Of a stretch of 25,837 nt of DNA, positions 7,754 to 19,924 are shown in pieces. The position numbers were made by a program, and so were the translations under genes. Positions within the stretch are counted from its first letter, which is position 1. Every line of letters begins with the position of its first letter. The notes beneath the pieces are model-generated. The model saw only the letters and a list, made by a program, of their open reading frames with translations. It was not told where the DNA came from and did no database searches. Source of the DNA: CAZCJA01 sp964499015 (GTDB lineage: Bacteria > Elusimicrobiota > Elusimicrobia > F11); assembly GCA_964499015.1 (NCBI GenBank), contig CAZCJA010000030.1:1-25837 (forward strand), in the 5' to 3' direction.

Positions 7754-8206
7754 TTAATAGATTTGATCGCCGCGGCGGACGGTGCCGCCGACAACAAGCG
7801 CAGCAGCGATGATCAGCAGGTTCTTAATGATGTACTGCCCTTCGATGGTTGGTGCGTAAGGGAAATTCTGCCACGTAAATTGCGGCAGGAGGACCAGCGG
7901 CATAAACGTCCCCACCATTTGGAGCGCGAGAAGGCCTATGGCGATGCGCAGGGTTTTGCGGAAAAGAAACGTGATGCCGATCAATACTTCCCACCAGCCG
8001 ATGATGTGCAGCCATTGGGTTTGCGAGAAAAACGGCAGATTTTCGACGGTCGCTTTGAGCAGCCCTTCCGCCGGCGATAAGCCGAATGGTTTTAAAACAC
8101 CGAACCAGATAAAGATAATGCCCAGCGCGACGCGCAGCGAGATAATTCCCCAGCGGCGCATGAACGCCGCGATGGTCGAATCGATTTCGTTAAACGTTTG
8201 GTTCAT
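7754..8206 (-). CDS. DoxX/DUF417-like small integral membrane protein
   Basis: A 150-residue protein with about four transmembrane helices. An amphipathic N-terminus precedes helix 1 (ISLRVALGIIFIWFGVLK). Helices around HIIGWWEVLIGITFL and RIAIGLLALQMVGTFMPLVL follow, and the C-terminal helix comes after PTIEGQYIIKN. The FGVLKP and EGQYIIKNL segments resemble the DoxX-like/DUF417 (YkgB-type) group, whose biochemical role is unsettled. The start at 8206 is chosen because it lies 2 nt after the lnt stop and begins just before the first helix. The much longer open frame starting at 8686 runs over lnt in another frame and is not coding. Translation is probably coupled to lnt. Confidence 0.8.
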   Translation of the reverse strand: MNQTFNEIDSTIAAFMRRWGIISLRVALGIIFIWFGVLKPFGLSPAEGLLKATVENLPFFSQTQWLHIIGWWEVLIGITFLFRKTLRIAIGLLALQMVGTFMPLVLLPQFTWQNFPYAPTIEGQYIIKNLLIIAAALVVGGTVRRGDQIY

Positions 8207-8208
8207 GC

Positions 8209-9681
8209 CTAAGTTATACGGCCGAGACGGAAAAAAAATCCGGCAAAAATAAGCAGGCCCAGAAAACACAAAACACTGAACCACGCGCCGAGCTTGGAAT
8301 AAAGTGTCGAGCTTCCAGGACTGATCAGCACGGTGCCTTCGAGGACCGTGCGTTCGAGAAGCGCCGAGCGCGCGATTTCCCGGCCTTGCGCGTCGATGAC
8401 GGCGGATATGCCGGTGTTGGCGGCGCGTATAACGGGTTTGCCGTTTTCGATCGCGCGAAAAATATTGGCCACGTAGTGCTGTTCGGGTGCGCCGGTATCG
8501 AGAAACCAGCCGTCGTTGGTTAAATTGATGATCACGTCCGCGCCTTTGTTGACGCTTTTGCGGATCATGCCGCCGAAGATCGCCTCGTAGCAGATGTTCA
8601 CGTTCATCTGCAGGTAGCCCATCGTCAGTACGTTGTCGTTTTCTCCCGCCGCAAACAGGCCGAGCTGGCCCAAATAGGGAATCCATTTGCCCAGAAACGC
8701 GCCGAACGGAATGTATTCGCCGAACGGCACCAAGTGGCGTTTGTCATAGCGTCCGAGCAATACCGCTTCGGGCGTGAACAAGAACGCGGAGTTCAACGGT
8801 TTTCCGTCTTCTTTGGTGACGGCGCCGATCAAATTAAACGTTTTCGTTTTTTTAACGATCGTTTCCGTCCATTCGCGGTAGCGTTCTTCGTTCGGATACC
8901 AGCCGGGTACGGAGCTTTCCGGCCAGACGATCAAATCGGGCCGGGTCGACGCGGCAACGGCGGCCAGCGTTTCGTATTGGACGCGGATATCGGTTTCGTA
9001 TTCGTCGTCCCATTTCTTGTATTGATCGATGTTGCCCTGGAGAATCGCCACGTTTAAGAAAGCGCTGTCGCCGATGGGCGGCGCCTGTTTGAGACGGAAA
9101 AGGCCGAAGAGGACAACCGGCACGAGAATTCCGGTCACCACCGCCTTGCCGATTTTATTGCGGCGCGCGAGCGCGGCGTTCACCGCGACAATCAGAAACG
9201 TGACGCCGGCCGCGCCGGTCACGCTCGCGATCTGGATGAACGGCAAATTGTGCGCCTGCGTGTGCGCGAGCGAGGCCCATGGAAATCCGGTGATCAGGAA
9301 CCCGCGCGCTTCTTCCAAGACAACCCACATCGCCGCGGCGAGCAGCGGTTTCTTCCAATCGTCCGGAAAAAAACCGTACGCGACCATGAACAGCGCGAAA
9401 TACAGCGCCATGATCGCCGAGAGAGACAGCCATGATCCGAGCGTGACGAAAAAACCCACCTGCGCCGCTTTAAACGTGGCCCAGAGCCAGGCAAAGATAA
9501 TCAAGTTCGCGATAAAGCCCGCGATGAAGCCGAACAGGAAATTGCGTCGCCACGTGCCCATCGACATCATGAGCAGTGGAATCAGCGCGATCCAGGCGAC
9601 AAACGAGTAGTTAAACGGCGGAAAGGAAAGTGCGTAAAGAAGTCCGGAAAGAACGGCGAAAACGAGCGGAACGGCGATCAA
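8209..9681 (-). CDS. lnt: Apolipoprotein N-acyltransferase
   Basis: Adds the third acyl chain to the N-terminal cysteine of lipoproteins at the periplasmic face of the inner membrane, the step before Lol sorting. The 490-residue protein has about six N-terminal helices (starting LSGLLYALSFPPFNYSF), then a nitrilase-type domain with the catalytic triad E255 (IVWPESSVPG), K314 (RYDKRHLVPFGEYIPF) and C364 (NVNICYEAIFGG), and a last C-terminal helix. The start is taken as TTG 9681, two bases after the secA stop, because the family N-terminus begins right there; no Shine-Dalgarno is seen, so coupling to secA is likely. LolC/E and LolD are encoded in the same run, giving most of a lipoprotein maturation and sorting route. 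Confidence 0.95.
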   Translation of the reverse strand: MIAVPLVFAVLSGLLYALSFPPFNYSFVAWIALIPLLMMSMGTWRRNFLFGFIAGFIANLIIFAWLWATFKAAQVGFFVTLGSWLSLSAIMALYFALFMVAYGFFPDDWKKPLLAAAMWVVLEEARGFLITGFPWASLAHTQAHNLPFIQIASVTGAAGVTFLIVAVNAALARRNKIGKAVVTGILVPVVLFGLFRLKQAPPIGDSAFLNVAILQGNIDQYKKWDDEYETDIRVQYETLAAVAASTRPDLIVWPESSVPGWYPNEERYREWTETIVKKTKTFNLIGAVTKEDGKPLNSAFLFTPEAVLLGRYDKRHLVPFGEYIPFGAFLGKWIPYLGQLGLFAAGENDNVLTMGYLQMNVNICYEAIFGGMIRKSVNKGADVIINLTNDGWFLDTGAPEQHYVANIFRAIENGKPVIRAANTGISAVIDAQGREIARSALLERTVLEGTVLISPGSSTLYSKLGAWFSVLCFLGLLIFAGFFFRLGRIT

Positions 9682-9683
9682 AC

Positions 9684-12365
<2,682 letters not shown>

Positions 12366-12380
12366 GGGGCGGATGTTACC

Positions 12381-15300
12381 TTATTCAACCGAAAAATATT
12401 TTGCGGACGGGTGGTGAACGATGATGGCGGACGTCGACTGCTCCGGATGAAGCTGGGCTTCTTCCGAGAGTTCGACGCCGATGCGTTTTGGGTCCAATAA
12501 GTGGAACATTTTGTCCTGATCTTCGAGGCGCGGGCACGCCGGATAGCCGAAACTGTAGCGCGAGCCATGATAATGCTGATGGAACAATTCGCGGGTTTCC
12601 GGGTGGTCGTCGCCGGCAATGCCCATCTCCAGGCGCATGCGTTTGTGCCAGTATTCGGCGAGCGCTTCCGCGGTTTCCACGCTTAAACCGTGCAGATAGA
12701 GATAGTCTGTGTACTCGTTCTTCTTGAAGATTTCCTGAATACGCACCGTCGCTTCATGCCCGATGGTGACGATCATCATGCCGATCATGTCCATTTCTCC
12801 CGATGAAACGGGGCGGAAAAAGTCCGCGATGCACTGGAACGGTTCTTTTTTCTGGCGCGGGAATTCAAATTTTTCCTTCACGGTTTTCATGTCGCTGTCG
12901 TAAACGATCAGCGTATTTCCGTCGGATTGGCACGGAAAATAGCCATACACGACCTGCGGATGGAAAATCCCCTCGCGCAGCACGTACTGCTTCCATTTTT
13001 CGTAGAGCGGATACACTTTCTGCTCCATCATGCCCTTGTATTCTTCCAGAGATGTTGTGCGCACGCGCTTGAAACCCCAGCGCACTTTCAACAGCGCCGT
13101 TTCGTTCATGTACGGGAAAATTTCCTTGAGATCGATGCCGCGGGCCACGCGCGAACCCCAGAACGGCGGCTTCGGCAGATCTTTGACCGGCGGTATGTTG
13201 GCTTTTCCCGCCTTGATCTCTGCGGGCGTCGATTTCTCCGGTTTTTTCTCGACCGGAGCGGACGCCGGCGGCGGCTTGCGATTGTAATCGGTCAGTTTTT
13301 TCTCGGTGGCGGGATTGGTGAGTTCGTCCATGATGCGCAGGCCGTCAAACGCATCGTTGGCGTAAAACACCTTTCCTTTATAGATATCGCGCAAATCCAC
13401 TTCAACGAAGCGCCGCGTTAACGCCGCGCCGCCCAAAACCACCTGGTAATTAAGGTTGCGACGGTTCAGTTCCTCGAGGTTTTCTTTCATGACGGCCGTG
13501 GACTTGACCAAAAGGCCCGAAAGACCGATCACGTCCGGCTTGTGCTCCTCGGCCGCCTTTAAAATGTTCTCCAGAGGCTGTTTGATGCCCAAATTGACGA
13601 CCGTGTAGCCATTGTTGGACAAAATGATGTCCACCAGGTTCTTGCCGATGTCGTGGACGTCGCCTTTGACCGTGGCAATCAGCATCTTGCCTTTGGAGGT
13701 ATTGCCGCCGACCTTGGGAATGTGGGGTTCTAAGTACTTAACCGCCGCCTTCATGGTCTCAGCGGACTGCAAAACGAAGGGCAGTTGGATCTGCCCGGAG
13801 CCAAACAGTTCACCCACAACTCTCATACCTTCTAGGAGGATTGTGTTAATAATCTCTAAGGCTCCGTATTTTTCTAGGGCAGAACTCAAGTCTTTATCAA
13901 TATTCTGCTTATTACCATTGATAATCCGGTTTTTTAGCCGTTCTTCAACCGTTTTTGCCTCTTCCGTCTTGCTGACACCGGTATCCGCTTTCACATTGGC
14001 GTAGTGGGCCATGAATTCGGTCAGCGGATCGTACGTGCAGGTGCCATCCGGCCCAAATTTGCGCTCATCGAAGACCAGCTGGCGGGCCAATTCCCGACCT
14101 TTTTCATCAATTTTGTGCAGCGGCATGATCTTCTTGGCGTTCACAATGGCCGAATCCAGCCCGGCCTCGATGGCATAGTGCAGGAAAACGCTGTTGAGGA
14201 CGGGCCGGGAGACCGGAGAGAGCCCAAACGAGATATTGCTGACGCCCAGGGTGGTATGGACCTCCGGGTACTTCATTTTGATGGCCCGGATGGCCTCAAT
14301 GGTGTTGATTCCGGCCTTCCGGAACTCCTCGTCACCGCTGCCCAGGGTAAAGGTAAGGGTGTCGTAAATGATATCGCCGGGCGGAATCCCGTATTTGTTG
14401 ACCGCTAGGTCGTAAATGCGGCTGGCCACGTTCACTTTTTGCTCGATGGTCTTGGCCATGCCCCCTTCATCAATGGTCAGCGCGATGACGGCGGCGCCGT
14501 AGGTGGTCAGCATGGGGCAAATTTTGGCCAGGCGCTCTTCCCCGTCTTCCAGGTTGATGGAGTTGACGATGGGTTTGCCGCCCAAAAGCTTCAGCGCGGC
14601 TTCGATCACCGGCGCCTCCGTCGAATCGATCACCAAGGGCACGCGCGACTGCAGCGAGTAGCGTTTCACCACTTCCGTCATGTCGTGCACTTCGTCGCGG
14701 CCCACGTACGCGGTGCAAACGTCGAGCGTGTGCGCGCCTTCCGCTTCCTGCTCTTTCGCAATGGTGACCAGAGCGTCGTAATCGTTGGCGTTCAGCAGAT
14801 CTTTAAAAAGCTTGGAGCCGTTGGCGTTGGTGCGCTCGCCGATGATCAGGATCGACGTGTCCTGNNNNNNNNNNTGATCATTGGCGGCGGTTCTTGACGG
14901 ATCGGCACCGTCATGTAAATGCTGGCGGCCGCCGCCACGCGCTGCGGGTTGCGCTTCACCGGCGAAAGTTTGCTGACCGTGTCGACGACTTTCTTCAAAT
15001 GCGCGGGCGTGGTGCCGCAGCATCCGCCGACGACGTTTACGCCATGGTGCGTGACGAATTCGGCCAAATGCGCGGCCAGTTCATCCGGCGTGAGACGGTA
15101 CACCGCGTGTCCGCCCACGTTCTCGGGCAAACCCGCGTTCGGCAGAACGGAAATATAACGGTTGGTCATCTGGCCCAAGGTGCGCACATGCTCGGACATT
15201 TCCGTCGGGCCTGTGGCGCAGTTGAGGCCGATGGTGTCGACCGGAAAACATTCGGTCACTGTGATCGCGGTGGCCATGTCGGAGCCAATCAGCATCGTGC

Positions 15301-15889
15301 CCGTGGATTCAATGGTCACTTGCACGTTCAGCGGGATGCGGATTTTTAATTTTCTCTGCGCGTCCAAGCAGCCGTTGATGGCGGCTTTGACTTGCAGCAG
15401 ATCCTGGCAGGTTTCGATGAGTAGAAGATCGACGCCGCCTTCGATGAGTCCCTGCGCCTGCTCGGCGTAGCTGGAACGAAGAATGTCGAAGGTGGTGTGG
15501 CCCAGCGACGGGAGTTTCGTGCCCGGGCCCATCGAGCCCGCGACAAAACGCGGATGGCCTTTGGTGGAGAAAGAATTGGCGACGTCTTTGGCGAGCTTCG
15601 CGGCGGCGCGGTTGTACTCGAGAACTTTGTCCTGCAGATCGTATTCGGCCAGCACGATGCGGTTGGAGCCGAAGGAATTGGTTTCGATGATGTCGCAGCC
15701 GGCTTCGAGAAAAGATCCGTGAACTTCTTTCAGCCAGTTGGGCTTGGTAAAGCAAAGCACTTCCGTGCAGCCCTCTTTGCCGTCGTAATCGTCAACAGTT
15801 GGGTTGTATTTTTGGAGGTTCGTCCCCATCGCCCCGTCGAAGACAAAAATCTTCTCCGACAGGATCTTGCGGTATTGCTCGATGTCCAT
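12381..15889 (-). CDS. metH: Cobalamin-dependent methionine synthase (interrupted by a 10-N scaffold gap)
   Basis: Transfers a methyl group from 5-methyltetrahydrofolate via cobalamin to homocysteine. All four modules are present in order. The homocysteine domain (15889 to about 14930) has zinc ligands in GLNCATGP and GGCCGTTP. The folate domain (14864 to about 14000) has IIGERTNANGS, VIDSTEAPVIEAAL and NSINLEDGE. The cobalamin cap and Rossmann domain carries the lower-ligand motif DVHDIGKN (13662-13639). The AdoMet activation domain has GYPACP near the C-terminus. A Pro/Lys-rich linker precedes the activation domain. Across the Ns the two frames do not match; a real gap length of 2 modulo 3 is required. 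An AT-richer, CpG-poor segment lies in the centre (see findings). The start at 15889 is set by family N-terminal sequence; a perfect hairpin lies directly upstream. Confidence 0.95.
14865..14874. other. Scaffold gap (10 N) inside metH
   Basis: Placeholder Ns between the homocysteine and folate domains. The upstream end codes RQEPPPMI, the downstream end QDTSILIIGERT. These look like two versions of the same short segment rather than flanks of missing sequence. Confidence 0.85.
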
Positions 15890-15894
15890 TGAAG

Positions 15895-15914
15895 GGCGAT
15901 TCTAACGAATCGCC
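15895..15914. promoter_or_regulatory. Perfect 8-bp inverted repeat upstream of metH
   Basis: GGCGATTC (15895-15902), loop TAAC, GAATCGCC (15907-15914). It fills half of the 44-nt space between the preceding stop and the metH ATG and ends 5 nt before the start codon. There is no T-run after it on the minus strand, so it is not a standard intrinsic terminator. It could hinder ribosome access to metH or stabilise RNA ends. Confidence 0.6.
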
Positions 15915-15933
15915 GAGGGATTGAGTAGGCTGC

Positions 15934-16482
15934 TTACGGCGCCGTTGTGGGGTCGGGGGCGTCCCCGGCGTCTTCGGCCACCGAGAGTTTCGCCAAGGTT
16001 TCGTTGGCGTCGGCGACCAGCGGGCTTTTCGGATGGCTTTCGACAAACTGCTGCAGTTTCACTTTGGCTGCATCGGCATCCCCGGACGCGGCGGTTTCGA
16101 TGGCTTCATTAAATTTCTCAATCTCGGCAGCATCCACAGGTTTTTCCCCTTCTTTTCCTTTCCAGTAGAGCGGGGCCGGATCTGTTTTCTCATCACCGCG
16201 CACGGCGGCGACCGCAACCAACTTGTTCTGCTTGGAACGGGCGGCGGAAACGCGTTTCTTCATTTTCGTCAGCCACTCCTGCAAATTCTGGTTCATCGTC
16301 GTTTTGCGCTCCTCTTTCGGTACGGGCGCGGCGATTTGCGTTTTCTCCACCGGTTTTTTTGAGGCTTTCTTTTTCCTGGCCGCGATGGCTTTTTCTTTGG
16401 CGGTTTTCGGCGCGGCCGCATCATCGGCGTAAACGGCTGAAAGGCTGAAAACGAGCGTTAGTGCGAGAAGTAATTTCTTCAT
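15934..16482 (-). CDS. Small exported protein with basic N-terminal region and TPR-like C-terminus
   Basis: No named family recognised. The 182-residue product has a clear signal peptide (MKKLLLALTLVFSLSAVYA, cut before DDAA), a Lys/Ala-rich stretch (about 25-48), and a central region ending in an LYWKGKEG segment. It finishes with a helical repeat-like C-terminus in which FNEAIETAASGDADAAKVKLQQF is followed by a SHPKSPLVADANETLAKL-type element, resembling the TPR hairpins of YbgF/CpoB-like periplasmic proteins. The start at 16482 is chosen over 16536 because it gives the signal peptide and has GGGGG (16492-16488) as Shine-Dalgarno 5 nt upstream. It follows the large transglutaminase-domain protein by 10 nt, so the two are probably made together. 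Function unknown. Confidence 0.78.
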   Translation of the reverse strand: MKKLLLALTLVFSLSAVYADDAAAPKTAKEKAIAARKKKASKKPVEKTQIAAPVPKEERKTTMNQNLQEWLTKMKKRVSAARSKQNKLVAVAAVRGDEKTDPAPLYWKGKEGEKPVDAAEIEKFNEAIETAASGDADAAKVKLQQFVESHPKSPLVADANETLAKLSVAEDAGDAPDPTTAP

Positions 16483-16492
16483 TTGTGCCCCC

Positions 16493-19400
16493 TTACTTTG
16501 GAACCAGTTCCGCCGGGAAGTCGGTGACGTATTCACGCCACTCCGGCAGGTTTTGTTTGGCTTCGGTTAAAAATTTTTCCACGTCGGCGTTGTTCTTTAG
16601 TTTCCAGGCCGTGCGCGCGCGATTGATGGTGATGCCCGCGTCCGCCGGGTCCAGGTTCGCCGCGTCGGCGTAATATTTGGCGGCTGCGGCGAAATCCTCT
16701 TTCATGTAAGCGACGTTGCCCAAATTGTTCTGCGCGGCCGCCTGTATTTGGATTGATTCGTCCTGCAGCAGCGAGTTAAACAGCGCTTCCGCTTCCGTCA
16801 AATTGCGCGCTTCCACGTAAATCATGCCCAGCTGAATTTTGAGCGAGCCGTCCTTCGGGTCTTTGGCCATCAAATCTTGAATGGCTTTCACACGGGCGGA
16901 GTTTCGCTCCGCTTCCAGTTCGGCGAGCATTTTCGGGAACGTTGCCGCGACGCCGGCTTCCGGAAAAGCGGGTTGGTTGGGGTCGCTCTCGACGAGCGTT
17001 ACCGGCGCGTATTTTTCCCCGCCGGCGGCGAACGTTAGGAACTCAATCTCGCCGCGGTCTTTGCCGCGTTTTACTTCCGTCGCCGCCGCTTGCCACGCGG
17101 TGTTAAAGCCGGCGCTGAGCTTGGTGGTTTCGATCGGGATCCAGAAGGTGTTGCGGTATTCGACAAAACGGTCGATCGGAAGCCCCAGCATCGCTGGGTC
17201 GCTCTCTTCGGTGTTGGCCATCATGAAAATGTGGCCCGGCGTGTCGACGATCGCGGTTTCGACGCCGATGCTTTCCAGCAGCGAGCTTAAAAGGGCCGTG
17301 GTGTCATCGCAATCGCCGGTGCGGCGGCGAAGCGTTTCGCGCGGGAACTGCACGTAATCCAGTATTTCGGGATTCTTCGAGGCCTCGGCGTACGGCGTTT
17401 TCGGATCCTGAACGTAGGAAATGTTCAGCGCTTTCATGCTTTCAAAGAAGAGCATGGTTTTGGCGATCGGTTTCATAACGGTCGTCGTTTTCAACTGCGG
17501 CAGAAAGGCGCGAATGGCCTGGCGTGAGAACTCGACGATGGGCGCGTCTTTCGGCGTGATAAACGACACGATGCGCGCTTTTTCGTTCCAGGAGATCGCG
17601 TTGCGCGAATACAAGTGCAGCGGCACGTTCTGCGATACCATTTTTTCTTCATTATCCTCGAAATAGAAAAGCCGTACGTCGGCTTGAACCGGCGTGTCTT
17701 CGGTTAGCTCCAAAACTCTGTCGTTGAACGTGAGCGTAACGGGCACCGTGAGTTTTTGCCCGGGCCCCAAGTCAGGAATGATTTTTTCGGTGGCGGCGTC
17801 GGTGTAATTGCGCAGGCCCACGGAGAGTTTGACGTTGCGGTACGACAAATCGCTGTTATTGGTCACTTCGATTTCGCCGATCGGTTCCTTCACGTAAAAC
17901 TTGGCGGCGGCGGTGAAAATGGGTTTGAAAGCCACGTTGGTGATGCTGACCAGCGATACGTCGCGCCGGCGGCTGGCTTTGATCGGCGCTGATTGCGACC
18001 AGTTTCCTTCGTAGCCCATTTGGTTTACGCCGCGCACGCCGTAGCGGTAGAAAACGCCGGGGATGGTTTCGCGGTCGGAGAAGCTGCTGGACGGCGTCGT
18101 GATATAAAGCGAATAAGACGTCGCGGTCGTGGCGCGATAAACGCGGTACTGCGCGGAATCGATACTGGCGTCCCAGGCGACATTAATGTCGCCCGCGTTG
18201 TCGGCTGCGGACAAATTTCCCGGCGCTGACGGTACGATGTCGATCGTGAATGATTCAATGGATTTATCCGAGACCACCAAAATGTTTTTATTCGGACCGC
18301 ATTTCAGGCTGTTGCCGGAGACCGAGAAATCGGCGAGGAACTTGGAATCGTTGGAGAAAATACGCAGGCGGCCCGTGCCTTTATCCAGCACGAAAAAGCG
18401 GCCCACGCCATCGGCGGCCACATCCGCCAGCTGGTTCCAGATAATGGGTTTACCGTCCACGTTGGCCATCTCGGAGAGAAACTTGCCGTTCTTATCGTAA
18501 AAAATGAGGGCTTTGCGCGTGTCGTCGGCGATGGTAATCCATTCGGTCGTCACGGCGATACCGGTGACGGTTTTGAATTCTCCCGCCTTCGCGCCGTTTT
18601 TACCCACAGTGAACAGGAACAAACCGTCGGGGCTTAGGACTTGGACGCGCGTGCGGTCTTTATCCACCACCACGTAGGAGCCGTCCTCTCGAACGCGGAA
18701 CGTATCCGGAGCGCTCAGGCCGCCTTCTTTTTTGCCTTTCTGGCCGACAGAGCGTTGAATGTCGCCTTCCGGCGAAATTTTGGAAAGCTGGGATTGCCCG
18801 GCGTCGAGGATCCAAATCGCGCCGCTCGGGTCCTGCGTCACGTCCACGACTTTGGCAAATTCTTTTTTCATCACGGTGCTTTTAACGCCGCCGTCTTTTC
18901 CAATCCAATCCAGTTTCACTTTTTTGACCGTGGTAAACACCAGCGCGCCGCCGTCGGCCTGCGGGAGTGCGGTCTTGGCTTGTGCGATCGGCCAGCTGGC
19001 GCCGCGGCGCACTTGAATGCGCACGGCGGGTTCATTCAATAGCGGGTTTTTCTTGTTGGCATTTTTAATGGAGAAAACCTGCAGGCGCTTGTTGCCGGTC
19101 TCGGAGATCCACAATTCGCTCTTGTCCGTGATCACAATACCGACGGGATCGCTCATTTTGCCCGGTTCTTTGCCCTTTGTGCCGAAGGTGCCGGTGAGTT
19201 TTCCGTTCGAGTCGATTTCTTTCCACTGGCCTTTGCCCAGCGTGACGTACGCAAAGCCGTAGGCGTCGATGGCGAGTCCTCCCGCGTCCTCCAGGCTTTC
19301 GGTGGCGCCCAGCCATTTGCGCGCCGCGGAAAAGCGGTGCAGTTTCCCCGCCGTGCCGTCCAAAGCCCACACCGTTCCGTCGGGGGTGAAGGACAGCGCA

Positions 19401-19924
19401 TTAATGGATTTGAAAACCTCTTTATTGGGCAAAAACAAATCGTGCAGCGGAACGCCGTCCAGGGACATGATGCGGATAACGCCGTCGTTGGGCAGGCCGA
19501 CAGCGATGGCGTCGTCCAGGCTGATGGCGATCGCCGAGGGCGATGGCGCCTCTATCGATGTCAGGACTTTGCCGGTTTTATCGATGCGGACGATTTTGTT
19601 GGCATCGCGGTCGGCAATGAAAATGGAGTTGTCTTTGTAGAAAACGAAGTCGGCGACGGAGCGGAACGAGGAGTCCTTCTTTTTGACGGGCAAATGCGTT
19701 TGCGCGGGTTTTCCTTCCGGTGAGATGCGTTGGATGGCCCCGTTTAGCTTGTTCAGTATCCACGGCTGGCCGTCGTTATCCAAACGCATCAAGGTGGGTT
19801 CGGCTTTCTTGTCGACCAGCGAAATGAGTTTGCCGGCGGTAACGGAATCGTAGGCGCTGGCGGGACTATATATAAGGAAAGAAAAAAGAGCGGTAGCGGA
19901 AAGGGTTAAAAGCGATTTTTTCAT
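16493..19924 (-). CDS. Large exported protein: NHL-type beta-propeller, FN3, transglutaminase-like and TPR domains
   Basis: The predicted product is 1143 residues. A signal peptide (MKKSLLTLSATALFSFLIYS, cut near PASA-YDS) is followed by propeller-type repeats (about 30-560) with recurring units such as 'I..D.TGKVL' and 'GTFGTKGKEPGKMSDPVGI', as in NHL/SMP-30-like propellers. An FN3 domain (about 564-655, with VAWDASIDSAQYRVYR) comes next, then a beta-rich domain with VTNNSDLSYRNVKLSVGLR (about 680-770). A transglutaminase-like domain carries C872 (TGDCDDTTALL), H898 (TPGHIFMM) and an acidic candidate E932 (FWIPIETT). The C-terminus has TPRs (about 1005-1115). The start at 19924 gives the signal peptide; a GTG at 19945 would extend it by seven residues. 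Role unknown; the domains suggest a periplasmic or surface scaffold or peptidase. Confidence 0.85.
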   Translation of the reverse strand: MKKSLLTLSATALFSFLIYSPASAYDSVTAGKLISLVDKKAEPTLMRLDNDGQPWILNKLNGAIQRISPEGKPAQTHLPVKKKDSSFRSVADFVFYKDNSIFIADRDANKIVRIDKTGKVLTSIEAPSPSAIAISLDDAIAVGLPNDGVIRIMSLDGVPLHDLFLPNKEVFKSINALSFTPDGTVWALDGTAGKLHRFSAARKWLGATESLEDAGGLAIDAYGFAYVTLGKGQWKEIDSNGKLTGTFGTKGKEPGKMSDPVGIVITDKSELWISETGNKRLQVFSIKNANKKNPLLNEPAVRIQVRRGASWPIAQAKTALPQADGGALVFTTVKKVKLDWIGKDGGVKSTVMKKEFAKVVDVTQDPSGAIWILDAGQSQLSKISPEGDIQRSVGQKGKKEGGLSAPDTFRVREDGSYVVVDKDRTRVQVLSPDGLFLFTVGKNGAKAGEFKTVTGIAVTTEWITIADDTRKALIFYDKNGKFLSEMANVDGKPIIWNQLADVAADGVGRFFVLDKGTGRLRIFSNDSKFLADFSVSGNSLKCGPNKNILVVSDKSIESFTIDIVPSAPGNLSAADNAGDINVAWDASIDSAQYRVYRATTATSYSLYITTPSSSFSDRETIPGVFYRYGVRGVNQMGYEGNWSQSAPIKASRRRDVSLVSITNVAFKPIFTAAAKFYVKEPIGEIEVTNNSDLSYRNVKLSVGLRNYTDAATEKIIPDLGPGQKLTVPVTLTFNDRVLELTEDTPVQADVRLFYFEDNEEKMVSQNVPLHLYSRNAISWNEKARIVSFITPKDAPIVEFSRQAIRAFLPQLKTTTVMKPIAKTMLFFESMKALNISYVQDPKTPYAEASKNPEILDYVQFPRETLRRRTGDCDDTTALLSSLLESIGVETAIVDTPGHIFMMANTEESDPAMLGLPIDRFVEYRNTFWIPIETTKLSAGFNTAWQAAATEVKRGKDRGEIEFLTFAAGGEKYAPVTLVESDPNQPAFPEAGVAATFPKMLAELEAERNSARVKAIQDLMAKDPKDGSLKIQLGMIYVEARNLTEAEALFNSLLQDESIQIQAAAQNNLGNVAYMKEDFAAAAKYYADAANLDPADAGITINRARTAWKLKNNADVEKFLTEAKQNLPEWREYVTDFPAELVPK

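Noticed and set aside
7754..8686. A 310-codon frame for the DoxX-like protein beginning at 8686
   Set aside because: Its first 160 codons are out of frame over lnt, rich in Arg and unlike any family; the real start is at 8206.
14470..14718. Open frames overlapping metH on both strands
   Set aside because: Arg/Gly/Ala-rich shadows typical of GC-rich coding DNA; the MetH frame explains the region.
15890..15933. A cobalamin or SAM riboswitch upstream of metH
   Set aside because: The space is only 44 nt and holds a single short hairpin; neither riboswitch would fit.
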